Assembly: GCA_025149125.1 (NCBI GenBank)
Contig: CP102272.1
Location: 2,728,001-2,792,000, forward strand
Reading direction: 5' to 3'
Length of the DNA stretch: 64,000 bases
Source: [Clostridium] asparagiforme DSM 15981
GTDB lineage: Bacteria; Bacillota; Clostridia; Lachnospirales; Lachnospiraceae
The notes below the pieces were generated by a model, which was given only the letters and a program-made list of their open reading frames with translations, was not told the origin of the DNA and did no database searches. The translations under genes were made by a program, and so were the position numbers. Of this stretch, positions 7,810 to 16,335 are shown in pieces (the stretch's first letter is position 1; the number at the start of each line of letters is the position of its first letter).

Positions 7810-8253
7810 TCAGCCAAAACAGTCGTGCTGCATAGCCTTATTGCAGGCCAGAGAGAGGCCTGTCATCAACTGCGGCATAGCCTCCATATACTGGGGCGTA
7901 ATACCCAAAGCATCCAATGCTTCCTGCACATCGCCGGTGTAACTATACTCGTGATTCTCCAATTCCTGTAGGAACATATCGAATATAAAGCCTTTCCCCG
8001 TTTTATCCGAGGAAATGGCATCTTCCAGCTCTTTGCGATGTCGGGCAAGCATTTCACCCAGCTTGGCAGCATCGCTTTTGCGGCAGTAGCCGCCACCGAA
8101 AATGCTGCACATCTGGCAGGTGTCCGAAAGAGAGAGGCCCAGTGTGCGCATCCCTTCGGCAAACTGTTGTTTGTTGAACGCAAAGAACATAGGGAATGCG
8201 TTGATTTCCGCCTGTTGGCGATTACGCATCTCCTGATATTGATTGGTACTCAT
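7810..8253 (-). CDS. Conserved element protein, possibly cysteine-site-bearing
   Basis: Starting at ATG 8253 (AAAAGGAG 7 bases upstream) the 147-residue protein begins MSTNQYQEMRNRQQAEINAF and contains CQMCSIFGGGYCRKS, which could bind a metal. I have the impression that close relatives occur in other Clostridia mobile elements, but their function is not known. Its start overlaps the stop of the small ORF at 8250-8438, suggesting co-translation with it. Confidence 0.7.
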   Translation of the reverse strand: MSTNQYQEMRNRQQAEINAFPMFFAFNKQQFAEGMRTLGLSLSDTCQMCSIFGGGYCRKSDAAKLGEMLARHRKELEDAISSDKTGKGFIFDMFLQELENHEYSYTGDVQEALDALGITPQYMEAMPQLMTGLSLACNKAMQHDCFG

Positions 8254-8438
8254 GCAACGCTCCTTTTCTCTGCTGTGCTTACAGCCAGTGGTGTCACACG
8301 CCATTCTTCCGGGTGACGCTGGCTTCGGCAGATCTTTTGCAAAATTTCATGCTTTCCGCAGACGGCATATTGCAACCATTGATGGCACGGTTGACCGTTA
8401 CCGTTCTGTGACGAGAGATGCTCCAGCACATAAATCAC
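8250..8438 (-). CDS. Small conserved-looking protein (about 62 residues)
   Basis: GTG at 8438 follows AGGTGG and gives VIYVLEHLSSQNGNGQPCHQ then WLQYAVCGKHEILQKICR. It contains three cysteines and a histidine that could form a metal site. The stop overlaps the ATG of the next gene (ATGA) and the start follows the YkgJ gene's stop by about 10 bases, so it fills the gap in operon style. A start at GTG 8447 is also possible. No homologous family was recognised. Confidence 0.55.
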   Translation of the reverse strand: MIYVLEHLSSQNGNGQPCHQWLQYAVCGKHEILQKICRSQRHPEEWRVTPLAVSTAEKRSVA

Positions 8439-8448
8439 GGGTACCACC

Positions 8449-9135
8449 TCACTCTGAAGGAGCCAATTTGCGAAGCTCGTTCAGCAAGCTGCGGTTGTTC
8501 TGCTCGTACTGAGGCAGGAATGGCTGATCCAGCTCAAAATGATAGTAGTGATAGAACAATATCTTGAATACAGCTGCTTGGCGCATTTCTTCCGGCATAC
8601 GGTGCATCAGCCGGCCAATCTCTGGGATGACCAGATACTGTTGCTTCAAAAATTCCTTGTCCTCTTTGGGAAAGTTGTGGTACAGCCAGTCTTTGACCAA
8701 TACCTTTCCGCTGTTGAAGTGATGCTGCTGATTATCATCAAAGCACAGGCAGTATTCAAAATCCCGTCCACGCTCACCAGGCCCCACCGAGAACGGGTAA
8801 AGGCGGCAGGTTCGAGGGCGGGCAGCATAGATGCTGCACTGGTTTTCGCGCAGAAAAATACAAGTGGCATCTGCGCCGACCGTTTTGAGTACATAAATGG
8901 GATAACCTTCATCGGTAAGCGGCATGGGTTCGCAGTATCGGAGCAGCACATCGTCCGTGCTGCTGATACCGCAATGCTGGTTACGCAGGTGCTTAGCCAT
9001 CCGGTAGGCATCCAGGCTCTCAACCATCACGCAATTTTCAATATGACGGCAGCAATGACCGCAGCAACTGCAGTGATATGAAACGAACTCCTTTGCTCGT
9101 ACCGACACGGCAAGGGTTTTGGATTGCTCTTCCAT
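8449..9135 (-). CDS. YkgJ-family cysteine-cluster protein
   Basis: The 228-residue protein has the YkgJ (PF03692) cysteine pattern: YHCSCCGHCCRH at residues 20-31, CIFLRENQCSIYAARPRTCR in the middle and YCLCF further on. Members are thought to bind zinc or an iron-sulfur centre, but their role is poorly defined. GGAGGAATACG precedes the ATG at 9135. A strong terminator-like hairpin ends in a T-tract that touches this ribosome site. Such proteins recur in large Clostridia mobile elements. Confidence 0.8.
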   Translation of the reverse strand: MEEQSKTLAVSVRAKEFVSYHCSCCGHCCRHIENCVMVESLDAYRMAKHLRNQHCGISSTDDVLLRYCEPMPLTDEGYPIYVLKTVGADATCIFLRENQCSIYAARPRTCRLYPFSVGPGERGRDFEYCLCFDDNQQHHFNSGKVLVKDWLYHNFPKEDKEFLKQQYLVIPEIGRLMHRMPEEMRQAAVFKILFYHYYHFELDQPFLPQYEQNNRSLLNELRKLAPSE

Positions 9136-9154
9136 CGTATTCCTCCATAAAAAA

Positions 9155-9186
9155 GGCCGCGGCAGACAAAGACGCCTGCCACGGCC
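9155..9186 (-). terminator. Terminator-like hairpin abutting a Shine-Dalgarno
   Basis: GGCCGcGGCAG and CTGCCaCGGCC pair with one mismatch. On the minus strand TTTTTT then ATGGAGG follow immediately. This is a canonical intrinsic-terminator shape placed with no room for a promoter before the YkgJ gene. Confidence 0.75.
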
Positions 9187-9222
9187 GGGACTTATGGGGC
9201 GTGGCCCCTTACTTGTTGAATT

Positions 9223-9468
9223 CTACGCGCACGCGGCCAGGGCCGTATAAGCCGGGAAGACGGCCGCCATCGGGAAAGGGTCCATAGAGAGGTAGTAGTC
9301 AGAATTGAGCGTCTCAAAATGGATCATATCCGCCGACTGCTCGTGGATCGCCACGACGGTCGAGGTGCGGTAGGTGGTGCCGTTGGCACGCAGAAAAGCG
9401 CAGTGGCCCAGAACCAGCGGGCACAGAAGCGTTCCGTGCATCACGATGGATTTCTTCGATTTCGTCAT
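9223..9468 (-). CDS. Small element protein, unknown function
   Basis: The 81-residue protein begins MTKSKKSIVMHGTLLCPLVL and ends in an Ala-rich tail. GGAGGT lies 9 bases before the ATG, which supports translation. No motif or clear membrane helix was recognised, though the middle could form a compact beta fold (TYRTSTVVAIHEQSADMIHF). It lies between the sigma-like gene and the YkgJ gene. Confidence 0.6.
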   Translation of the reverse strand: MTKSKKSIVMHGTLLCPLVLGHCAFLRANGTTYRTSTVVAIHEQSADMIHFETLNSDYYLSMDPFPMAAVFPAYTALAACA

Positions 9469-9516
9469 AGTATTCGACCTCCATTCAAAATGATTTTGAT
9501 TTCCCGCCGGGGCAGA

Positions 9517-10056
9517 TTACTCGCGGCAGAGTTCCAGAAACACCACATGGGCTTCCTCAAGAAGATCTTTGATACACCGGACAGGGAGCTTTTCGCTTTT
9601 GGCAATCTCTCGTACGCCATAGCCGCAACCTTTCATACGGACAATGTTCATCTGCTGTCTGGAAATGCGACCAGCCAGATCATGGAGCAGCTGGCCCATC
9701 TCGAATTCCTGCATCAGTTTGTCCTGCACCGCCAGTGTATTTTCCAAAGGAGTGCCGTCGGGATACAGGCCAAGGTGGATGCTGAGGATTTCGGCATTTC
9801 GTTTGTGACGCTCTTGAGCCCGAAAATAATCACATAACCGAAATTTCATTTGCCTCATGGCAATGGTGCTGAACGAGTATTTCTGAGCAGACGAACTGTT
9901 ACAGTAATCCCGGACTGCAGTTAAATAGGGAAAAATAACCACGTCATAAAATTCGTCTTCAGAGAGATGGTTATCATTCAGAAATTTATAAACCAGGCCG
10001 TGATGTTCGGCGGCAAACTCTTGCTGTTCCTTTGTTAACGGTACTTCACACAACAT
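9517..10056 (-). CDS. Sigma-70-like / HTH regulatory protein
   Basis: From ATG 10056 (GGAGG 8 bases upstream) the 179-residue protein starts MLCEVPLTKEQQEFAAEHHG. The middle contains YSFSTIAMRQMKFRLCDYFR, like the end of sigma region 2. The C-terminus MNIVRMKGCGYGVREIAKSE followed by LPVRCIKDLLEEAH reads as a region-4-type helix-turn-helix. A second sigma-like protein lies at 15747-16322. It may redirect host RNA polymerase to element promoters; this is inference, as promoter specificity is unknown. Confidence 0.65.
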   Translation of the reverse strand: MLCEVPLTKEQQEFAAEHHGLVYKFLNDNHLSEDEFYDVVIFPYLTAVRDYCNSSSAQKYSFSTIAMRQMKFRLCDYFRAQERHKRNAEILSIHLGLYPDGTPLENTLAVQDKLMQEFEMGQLLHDLAGRISRQQMNIVRMKGCGYGVREIAKSEKLPVRCIKDLLEEAHVVFLELCRE

Positions 10057-10084
10057 ATATATTTCCTCCAGTCTAAAACAAAAA

Positions 10085-10120
10085 AAGGGATACCCCCGGC
10101 GTGAGCCAGAGGTATCCCTT
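10085..10120 (-). terminator. Strong terminator-like hairpin before the sigma-like gene
   Basis: AAGGGATACC pairs with GGTATCCCTT. On the minus strand seven T residues follow, and GTTTTAGACTGGAGG then leads into the gene starting at 10056. Confidence 0.8.
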
Positions 10121-10157
10121 GATGACATGTCATGCGGTTATGCCCGCAGAAAATCCA

Positions 10158-11003
10158 TTATGCCGGCAGCTTTTCGTAGTCGCCGTTGATCGCTCCGACC
10201 GCATAGCTCCCATCAGGATTTGCGGCTTCGGTGGCGGATGCGGGGATCTCATACTCGCAGTCGTTGGTGCGCTGCTCTTCGTTGATCAGGGCCCGCTGGA
10301 TGTTGATGAGCTTGATCTGCTCCTTGAAGCCATTGGCATAGGCACGGATCTGACTCAACTCCTCGCCCTGGAAGTCGCGCACGAGACGGAAGGTGGCAAC
10401 GCTGTAGTCGTTGCTGCCGTTGTTTTCCTTCTTCAGCGAGATCTGCACCAGGCTGCCATAGGTGGCACGCCGCCGGTAGACAAAGGCTCTGTTCAGAAAC
10501 TCTTTGAACGGCTTGATGCTGGTGGGCGGGAGCGAGATCAGCAGAGGCATATACTCGCCGCTGCGCAGCAGGTAGATGTCCCGCATATTCTTGCACGCCT
10601 TGCCCCGTCCGCCGTCTCGGGCCGAGCCATACTCGTTCATCGGGCAAGTGGCGCAGGCGCCGCCAGGTTCACCAATTCCCGTCTTGCCGTCCACAGAGGA
10701 GCAGAGAGGCTTGGTGTCCTCGTCATACTCACTGCCTTCCGGCCAGAGGGTGCAGGCGGCGTGATTATAGAGAATCACGCCCTCCAGCGTCCGGGCATAG
10801 TCCGGATTGTCCGGGTCCTCGGTGGGGATCTCGAACTGCAGCTGGCCGCCGGCGGGAATCTTCACCCGCTGGAAACTCATCATCTGCAGACCGTCGGCAT
10901 CCTCCGCGATCTCCTCGCTGCTGAAGTCGCCCTCTACCATGGCGGGAAGCAGGAAAGCGTTCTGCTCGGGAATGTTCATCATGGAAGTGTTCTGTTCGTA
11001 CAT
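10158..11003 (-). CDS. Conserved element protein with cysteine cluster, upstream partner of sigma-like gene
   Basis: The start at ATG 11003 has AAGGAGG about 9 bases upstream and gives 281 residues. The centre carries CTLWPEGSEYDEDTKPLC, then GGACATCPMNEYGSARD and KACKNMRDIYLL, which suggests a zinc site inside a folded domain. The C-terminal third (YANGFKEQIKLINIQRALIN) is helical and ends in an acidic tail. The arrangement next to DUF932 and SSB suggests a DNA-processing role such as ssDNA binding or annealing, but no family was firmly recognised. Confidence 0.65.
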   Translation of the reverse strand: MYEQNTSMMNIPEQNAFLLPAMVEGDFSSEEIAEDADGLQMMSFQRVKIPAGGQLQFEIPTEDPDNPDYARTLEGVILYNHAACTLWPEGSEYDEDTKPLCSSVDGKTGIGEPGGACATCPMNEYGSARDGGRGKACKNMRDIYLLRSGEYMPLLISLPPTSIKPFKEFLNRAFVYRRRATYGSLVQISLKKENNGSNDYSVATFRLVRDFQGEELSQIRAYANGFKEQIKLINIQRALINEEQRTNDCEYEIPASATEAANPDGSYAVGAINGDYEKLPA

Positions 11004-11041
11004 AGTTCGTTCCTCCTTAGAATTGACTGGTTGGCAGCCAC

Positions 11042-12115
11042 TCAGGCGGCCATCTGATTGATACGGCTCCACTGCCTTGCCGGCATGGAAAGAATGTTGT
11101 AGCCGATGCCCTCCAGAGCGGTGGCTCTGTCATAGTCCTCGACATCCTGGCTGTGGCGGGTCACTGCGTTGGACAAGCCATACAGCGTCAGATCGTTTCC
11201 TTCAATCAGCCGCTGCAGCACACCGGAGCTTTCTTCTTCCGTGATATGAAAGTCTCTGCTGACCAGCTTGACGACACCAGGAACATCCGCGGTATTCATC
11301 CGGGCGTCTTTGGCATCTTTCATCAGGTTGACCACCCGAGTGAAACGCACCTCATCCACCACGGCCCGTACCGTATCCTGAATCTTCATGGCAAACGCCT
11401 TATCGTCGGCTTCCAGCGTCTTATCGGAGTATAGCTGATAATTCTCCGTGGCCTCGTTGACACGGCCAACGTGGTTGCGGCGCGTCTGGGCGTCGTTGAC
11501 CACCATGCCATTGCTGCACACCAGACGGTAGACCAACGGCTGGATATTCACCGAGCCAAGCCCCACCTCGCTGTTGCTGATGATGATGCCTGACTGGACG
11601 ATATCGCCGGGAGAGACCTCTGCTTGCAGCCGGGTGTTCACCACCTTGATATACATACGGCTTTCGGTGAGCTGGCAGCTTTCAAAGTGCATCCCTTCCA
11701 TATCCTGCAGGACAGGAAGAACGATGCCGGCAATATCCAGATTGTCGATACGCCGGTAGCGGTTGCTAAGGAATGCCCGGGCGGTGCCGCCAATAGTGCG
11801 GACTAAGCGCACAGCGGGCTCACGCTCGAACCAGGCGTTCACATTTTCCGAAAGCAGCTGGGGATGCTGTGTCAGCATCTTGTCGTAGTAGGCCGCCGGG
11901 ATCTTCAGATGGGTGCCGATCTGCCTGTGGGCGATGGCATTGATCTCCAGCGGCTCCACAGCCATCTCGCCAGACGGGGTATAGGCATTGAGATATAAGT
12001 CCGAGCCAAAAGGCTCCAGACGGAGGCTTCGGGTATCCATCACATAATCGGCCTTCAGTTCGGCCTGACGCTGGATCTCCTTTGCCATCTCAACAAGGCT
12101 TATCCCGGATTTCAT
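11042..12115 (-). CDS. DUF932 family protein
   Basis: The 357-residue protein matches the plasmid/phage DUF932 family in length and in stretches such as YRRIDNLDIAGIVLPVLQ and LVCSNGMVV. Members are widespread on plasmids, phages and ICEs; their activity is not established but they often sit near recombination and SSB genes, as here. GGGAG lies about 9 bases before the ATG. It is followed closely by the cysteine-cluster gene. Confidence 0.8.
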   Translation of the reverse strand: MKSGISLVEMAKEIQRQAELKADYVMDTRSLRLEPFGSDLYLNAYTPSGEMAVEPLEINAIAHRQIGTHLKIPAAYYDKMLTQHPQLLSENVNAWFEREPAVRLVRTIGGTARAFLSNRYRRIDNLDIAGIVLPVLQDMEGMHFESCQLTESRMYIKVVNTRLQAEVSPGDIVQSGIIISNSEVGLGSVNIQPLVYRLVCSNGMVVNDAQTRRNHVGRVNEATENYQLYSDKTLEADDKAFAMKIQDTVRAVVDEVRFTRVVNLMKDAKDARMNTADVPGVVKLVSRDFHITEEESSGVLQRLIEGNDLTLYGLSNAVTRHSQDVEDYDRATALEGIGYNILSMPARQWSRINQMAA

Positions 12116-12148
12116 TGTGTTTTCACTCCCTTCTTTGTATGATGGTGC

Positions 12149-12964
12149 TTACCAGGAGACCTGAATGCCCTGCGCCGTTGTTTCGGCAGAAAGACCATTG
12201 CTCTCAAATACTTCCACCAGACGGGGCCAGTAGACCTTCGCCGGAAAGTTGGAGAGGTGTTCCTGCGGCACCAACTCCTCACCCTGCTGAATGCAGATAT
12301 CGCCGTTTTCACGCAGAGTGAGCTTGCTGTGGCCACGAGAGTTCAAATCCGCCACCAGTGCCTCCAAAACCGTGCGTCCGCTGTTTTCATACCAGATGCG
12401 CGGATCGATTGGCTGCTTGTTGGGCGGAATATTGTTCGGGTCGTCTGCCCCTGTTTCAGTCTTGGACAGCGGTACGATCCGGAGCAGATCGCAGCGAATA
12501 GCTGCGTCCTTGCCGAAGGTGATGTCCGCATGGTCAAAATCATCCACATTGTAAAGTCGGATGCGTCCGGTACCATTGGTGCGGATCAGCTCGGTCGGCT
12601 TGGGTTCGCACCACTCAAAGCAGGCGTTTGCATACGAGGAGCGCAGGTAGGTCAGGATGCGGTGATTTGCGTAGCGGAGCAGCAGATCATCCGAAATTGG
12701 TTCCTCCAGTTCCGGGACCTGAAATGTGCTCCGACTAACGCCTTCGGCATGAAGCTGCCGTTCCCGCTGCTGGCGCTGCCGGCGGCGTTTGGCCTGCTGC
12801 ATATAGGGGAGCAGGAGGATCAGTACGACCCAAAGCCCCCAGAGGGTGAATACCCCAATCAGCAGCCAAGCCTGCCACGGTCCGCGCACCAGAGCCATGA
12901 TGGCGATAACAGCACCAATCAGAATGGTGATGCTGCCGCTCAAAAGTCCTTTGTCGTTACTCAT
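12149..12964 (-). CDS. Membrane-anchored element protein, unknown function
   Basis: Two hydrophobic segments at about residues 8-26 and 30-52 are followed by a basic stretch (AKRRRQRQQRERQ) and a soluble C-terminal region of about 190 residues, probably cytoplasmic. The C-terminal part has no recognised motif. GGAAGG precedes the ATG. It lies between SSB and DUF932 in the same run, with a long terminator-like hairpin upstream at 13007-13061. Confidence 0.65.
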   Translation of the reverse strand: MSNDKGLLSGSITILIGAVIAIMALVRGPWQAWLLIGVFTLWGLWVVLILLLPYMQQAKRRRQRQQRERQLHAEGVSRSTFQVPELEEPISDDLLLRYANHRILTYLRSSYANACFEWCEPKPTELIRTNGTGRIRLYNVDDFDHADITFGKDAAIRCDLLRIVPLSKTETGADDPNNIPPNKQPIDPRIWYENSGRTVLEALVADLNSRGHSKLTLRENGDICIQQGEELVPQEHLSNFPAKVYWPRLVEVFESNGLSAETTAQGIQVSW

Positions 12965-13006
12965 TTTTTGCCGTCCTTCCTGTAAATTTTGCCTGAAAAC
13001 AAAAAA

Positions 13007-13061
13007 AGAGGGACCGCACCAAGTTTTTCAGTCCATTCTGAAAACTTGATACGGTCCCTCT
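13007..13061 (-). terminator. Long terminator-like hairpin upstream of the membrane-protein gene
   Basis: AGAGGGACCG pairs with CGGTCCCTCT, and an inner CAAGTTTT/AAAACTTG extends the stem. Seven T residues follow on the minus strand. It begins about 14 bases after the SSB stop. Confidence 0.8.
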
Positions 13062-13074
13062 GAGGTGCCGGTAC

Positions 13075-13482
13075 TTATCCCGGCAGGGGTTCGCGGTCAC
13101 CGTCCATCACCTCTGCGGGTGCAGGAACAGTCTCCGCTTGGTCGGAGCCATTCTGATCACTTTCCGGCTTTGCTCTGGAGGTTTGTCCGGGAAGGTAGCC
13201 AAAGTCAGTCAGCCATACTTTCAGCTTCTTGACCGTGCTTCCGTCCTTTTGGCGGACATCCACCAGTTTTTGCGATCCGGTGAGCCAGATCATGCTGCCC
13301 TTTCTGACCTTGAGCTTCATGAGCCTGGCAACAGCGTCGCCACGGGCCCATACCTGATAAAAGTCCGGCTGGTTACCGCCGTTTCGCTCCATAAGGTCAA
13401 AGCAGACATACGGTTGTTTTGTCTGGCCTTCTTTGGGAACAAGATCATGCATGACTCGGCCAAATACATGGATCTGTGCCAT
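13075..13482 (-). CDS. ssb: Single-stranded DNA-binding protein
   Basis: The first ~105 residues form an SSB-type OB fold (MAQIHVFGRVMHDL, then PYVCFDLMERN, FYQVWARGDAVARL and KGSMIWLTGSQKLVDVRQKD). A Ser/Gln/Pro-rich tail follows, without the usual DDDIPF end. At 135 residues it has the size of plasmid/ICE SSBs. It probably coats transferred single strands in the recipient. It is the first gene after the strong promoter at 13684-13712, with a hairpin in its leader. Confidence 0.85.
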   Translation of the reverse strand: MAQIHVFGRVMHDLVPKEGQTKQPYVCFDLMERNGGNQPDFYQVWARGDAVARLMKLKVRKGSMIWLTGSQKLVDVRQKDGSTVKKLKVWLTDFGYLPGQTSRAKPESDQNGSDQAETVPAPAEVMDGDREPLPG

Positions 13483-13526
13483 AACACTTCCTTTCTTCGC
13501 CTTTGGCGTTACTATCTATATATAAA

Positions 13527-13580
13527 AAGTGCCAGCAGCAATCCGGCCACAAAATGGGCGCGGAGATACCACTGACACTT
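13527..13580 (-). terminator. Hairpin in the leader of the SSB gene
   Basis: AAGTGcCAG and CTGaCACTT form the outer stem around a long GC-rich loop. TTTTTATATATAGATAG follows on the minus strand, so transcripts from the promoter just upstream meet a terminator-like structure before ssb. Confidence 0.6.
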
Positions 13581-13683
13581 GCATACAAACTTAACAGCGT
13601 GTGCAATGCGGGCTTTTGGCCTGCGGTACAGAACATCGGTCTGTATCCCATACGGGAAGCGCACAAAAATCAATTACAAGGTA

Positions 13684-13712
13684 AGTGTAACACTATATCT
13701 TGTGCCTGTCAA
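13684..13712 (-). promoter_or_regulatory. Strong sigma-70-type promoter for ssb and downstream genes
   Basis: On the minus strand a consensus TTGACA (13707-13712) is separated by 17 bases from TACACT (13684-13689), which is preceded by TGT as in an extended -10. It lies about 200 bases upstream of ssb in a gap with no other gene. A plus-strand TGGTATAAT at 13714-13722 overlaps but has no matching -35. Confidence 0.75.
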
Positions 13713-13751
13713 GTGGTATAATTCTATATATAGATATTTTCGCGCGGCGAC

Positions 13752-14357
13752 TTACAACATATGGTTCATGTAACGATAGTAGTCATCCAGCAGGTAAAAC
13801 TTCAATCTTCTGGCATAAGTTTTGCCATAGTGAATTGTCAGACCGTAGATGTTTCCGGTACCATCCACTCCAAGGGGACCCAGCCAGCAGTAGTTTTTGC
13901 CCTCGTCAAAGAACCAGAGCTGAATGTCCTGGTATTCTTCCTCGGTTACAAGGCCGGAGGCGGCCAGTCGGCAGCAATCTTCTTCCTGGAGCATTGGGCG
14001 GGAAAGAAAGCGGCGATAGAGTTCGTCCGACAGGCACAGGGCCTGCTGGTAGGTCAAAGGATTCGAATGACTTAACCACCAGCGTGTGACATCTTCAAAG
14101 GAATGCAGCTTCGGCTTTGGATCAAGCGCACGGAAAGTTTGGAGAAAGGCCTGCACATCTTCCAGTTTTGCCGGCGGCGGGATCGGGATTTCTTGTACTT
14201 TATTATCAAAAAATCCAAAAGCAATCTGTTCGCCGGTCTTATCTTCCAGAAGAAGAGAAGTTCGGGAAAGCGGAGATACCAGAAAATGTTCCATGACAAA
14301 ATTGGCATCCAGGAATTGCTGGATTTTGTATTGCTCAATGGTGTGTGGCTTATACAT
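13752..14357 (-). CDS. Conserved element protein, unknown function
   Basis: From ATG 14357 (GGAGG 8 bases upstream) the protein has 201 residues beginning MYKPHTIEQYKIQQFLDANF. It contains many aromatic residues near the C-terminus (RLKFYLLDDYYRYMNHML) and no membrane segment or catalytic motif that I recognise. The region LTYQQALCLSDELYRRFLSR is helical. It is the last gene before the ssb promoter gap, so this operon ends here. Confidence 0.65.
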   Translation of the reverse strand: MYKPHTIEQYKIQQFLDANFVMEHFLVSPLSRTSLLLEDKTGEQIAFGFFDNKVQEIPIPPPAKLEDVQAFLQTFRALDPKPKLHSFEDVTRWWLSHSNPLTYQQALCLSDELYRRFLSRPMLQEEDCCRLAASGLVTEEEYQDIQLWFFDEGKNYCWLGPLGVDGTGNIYGLTIHYGKTYARRLKFYLLDDYYRYMNHML

Positions 14358-14451
14358 TGGCGAAACCTCCTTTTTGATGTTCCGCTTATTAAATAGGGAA
14401 GTATTTTCACTTTTCTGCAATGTAGATTAAATTTGAAAAGGCAAGCAAAAA

Positions 14452-14485
14452 CTGCGGCACCATAACGGTTTGAACGGCACCGCAG
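14452..14485 (-). terminator. Terminator-like hairpin upstream of the 13752-14357 gene
   Basis: CTGCGG and CCGCAG form the base of the stem, with further pairing inside. On the minus strand TTTTTGCTTGCCTTTTC follows, about 95 bases before the next start. Confidence 0.6.
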
Positions 14486-14508
14486 CTTTTTCCTTATTCC
14501 GTGGGTTC

Positions 14509-14988
14509 TTATTCAAGGTTTTCATCCGCAGAGGAAGTCGTTTCAAGCTCTTCATACCCCAGAAAACTATTGGTAGAAAGGGCTGCGTCCAGGTAGTCAT
14601 TTCCAACTGCGGGACGGCTCCCCGTCTGGAAATAGAATCGGTAGTGGGAACCAATCCGAAACCTGGAAGCTTTGCTCAAAAGCAGAGTGGTTTCTGCGCC
14701 TTGGGCATCTACTAACTGTACCTTGCGATAACGATGCAATGCGGGGGCGGTGTCACTGGTACAAACTCCTTCGACTACTTCATACCGGCCACAAGCGGCG
14801 GTGCTCCACAGGCTTCCGCTCAACACCAGCGAAGCGATGAAAATAATTCCGCCCAATGCCAGAAGGATGTGATCTGTGGTTGCGGTAAAAATTACGAGAC
14901 TGACAGCGAGGCTGGCAAGCCCGGCCAAAGCGGTCAGTAGAATCTTACGCCGCAGCACAAAGGGGAATTGATCCCATTGTTTTTTCAT
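14509..14988 (-). CDS. Small membrane protein with two transmembrane helices
   Basis: The 159-residue protein has two hydrophobic helices at about residues 17-35 and 41-60, then a soluble domain of about 95 residues (YEVVEGVCTSDTAPALHRYR, FYFQTGSRPAVGNDYL). It is probably attached to the inner face of the membrane. Its ATG overlaps the stop of the gene at 14985-15686 (ATGA), implying coupled translation. No family was recognised. Confidence 0.65.
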   Translation of the reverse strand: MKKQWDQFPFVLRRKILLTALAGLASLAVSLVIFTATTDHILLALGGIIFIASLVLSGSLWSTAACGRYEVVEGVCTSDTAPALHRYRKVQLVDAQGAETTLLLSKASRFRIGSHYRFYFQTGSRPAVGNDYLDAALSTNSFLGYEELETTSSADENLE

Positions 14989-15686
14989 GTGCTGATCCTT
15001 TCAAAAATGATTTGCTGGCGCAGGTACAGGTTGGCCACGGCCAGCGTGACAGCCTGACTGCTCCGGCTGTTCTTCATCATGCTGGCGATATTCTGGCAGG
15101 TGGTCTCGCTGTCACCGTACACCTTTTCCATCAGGACCCGTTCACTGGGGAGAGAGAAGACATCCTGCTCCACACATTTGATGATTTCGGCGGTGGAAAG
15201 AAGCGCCTGATGGGCCAGCCTCATTACACGGGATTCATAATCAGTCCGGCGGTCTTTATGGAATAGCTTCATAGCCTGCTTCATCGTTATCCGCCGGCTG
15301 AGTACCAGCTTGGCAGCGGACACGCCGCGTACAAATGCGGAGCCATTGGTGGGGATGACCCCAAGAGAGCTGAGCAGGTCGTACAATGCATCGAATTCTG
15401 TTTCGCCGCATCCGGATACCAGAAGGCCGCGGATGAGCAAACGGTTGACGCAGGCATCCCAGGGACGGGCAACACATCCGCCAAGGGAGGAGGCCAGCTT
15501 GTCACACTGGCAGGAAATATCATCCCATTTGGAGATCCGCCAGTTCAGTGCAGTCCACACGACCATTTCCTGCATATCCACCATGTATCGCTCCCCACCC
15601 AGCACAATGACCGGGCAGGAATGTCCGCACCCGTTGGCCTCCCGCTCCAGACGGCCGACCGCAGTATACAGCTTTTTTAATTCCAT
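14985..15686 (-). CDS. Conserved element protein, unknown function
   Basis: This 233-residue protein starts at ATG 15686 with AAAGGAGGT about 9 bases upstream. It has a cysteine-containing N-terminal region (LEREANGCGHSCPVIVLGG, CQCDKLASSLGGCVARPW) and a helical C-terminus (MRLAHQALLSTAEIIKCVEQ). No known motif is seen. It is coupled to the small membrane protein downstream and follows the sigma-like gene. Confidence 0.65.
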   Translation of the reverse strand: MELKKLYTAVGRLEREANGCGHSCPVIVLGGERYMVDMQEMVVWTALNWRISKWDDISCQCDKLASSLGGCVARPWDACVNRLLIRGLLVSGCGETEFDALYDLLSSLGVIPTNGSAFVRGVSAAKLVLSRRITMKQAMKLFHKDRRTDYESRVMRLAHQALLSTAEIIKCVEQDVFSLPSERVLMEKVYGDSETTCQNIASMMKNSRSSQAVTLAVANLYLRQQIIFERIST

Positions 15687-15746
15687 AGCTTCAAAACCTC
15701 CTTTTAAATATCCTTTACTGCTGTATGACCGCGGTTTTCAACAGAC

Positions 15747-16322
15747 TCAAAGCAGACTTGCCAAAAAGCGGGGATCACAGCGCAGCTTGGCCGCAGAGCG
15801 AGAGATCCAGGCGCCTACATGAGAAGGAGGCACATGATAGATTTCCGCAATATCTGTGACCCGCATCCCTTGTAGTTTAAGAGCAAGCGCCTCAATACCG
15901 AGTCTGGCTACACCGTCATATTCCTGTTTGCTGGCCTCCAGGAGCGACAGTGTTTCTACCAGGGACATACGAGCATCAAAATCATCGGCCTGCGGTTCCA
16001 ACGCCTCACCGTCTGCCGCCAACTCGCCATGCTCGCCAATGATAAGACGGCTGAAATGGCTCCGGTGATTGCATACCTTTCTACAGTAGGATAAGAGACC
16101 GTTTTTTACGACTGTTTTGGCGTAGGTGGAAAATTGTGCCCGCCCGTCATCCTTATAAGTGGCTGCAGCTTTGCAGAGCCAGAGGCATCCCTCTTGAAAC
16201 AAATCGCTATACTCCAGGCCGCAAATGGTGGGATTGACATGGATATAGTCACAAATCACCCAATGTACCACAGGCAGATTCTGTGCAACGAGTTTCTGTT
16301 GTGCTTTCGTTAGGCTATTCAT
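15747..16322 (-). CDS. Sigma-70 family RNA polymerase factor of the element
   Basis: The 191-residue protein shows a sigma region 2 (YSDLFQEGCLWLCKAAATYK then AQFSTYAKTVVKNGLLSYCR) and a region-4-like C-terminal HTH (MRVTDIAEIYHVPPSHVGAW). Between them is an acidic linker. It is short, as in ECF-type or phage/ICE sigma factors. It may drive element promoters such as those at 26.7 and 41.6 kb, but this is unproven. A more divergent relative is at 9517-10056. Confidence 0.8.
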   Translation of the reverse strand: MNSLTKAQQKLVAQNLPVVHWVICDYIHVNPTICGLEYSDLFQEGCLWLCKAAATYKDDGRAQFSTYAKTVVKNGLLSYCRKVCNHRSHFSRLIIGEHGELAADGEALEPQADDFDARMSLVETLSLLEASKQEYDGVARLGIEALALKLQGMRVTDIAEIYHVPPSHVGAWISRSAAKLRCDPRFLASLL

Positions 16323-16335
16323 ATTTTCGCCCCCA

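Noticed and set aside
13714..13722. Plus-strand promoter TGGTATAAT in the ssb gap
   Set aside because: No matching -35 at 16-18 bases and no plus-strand gene downstream; it overlaps the much better minus-strand promoter.
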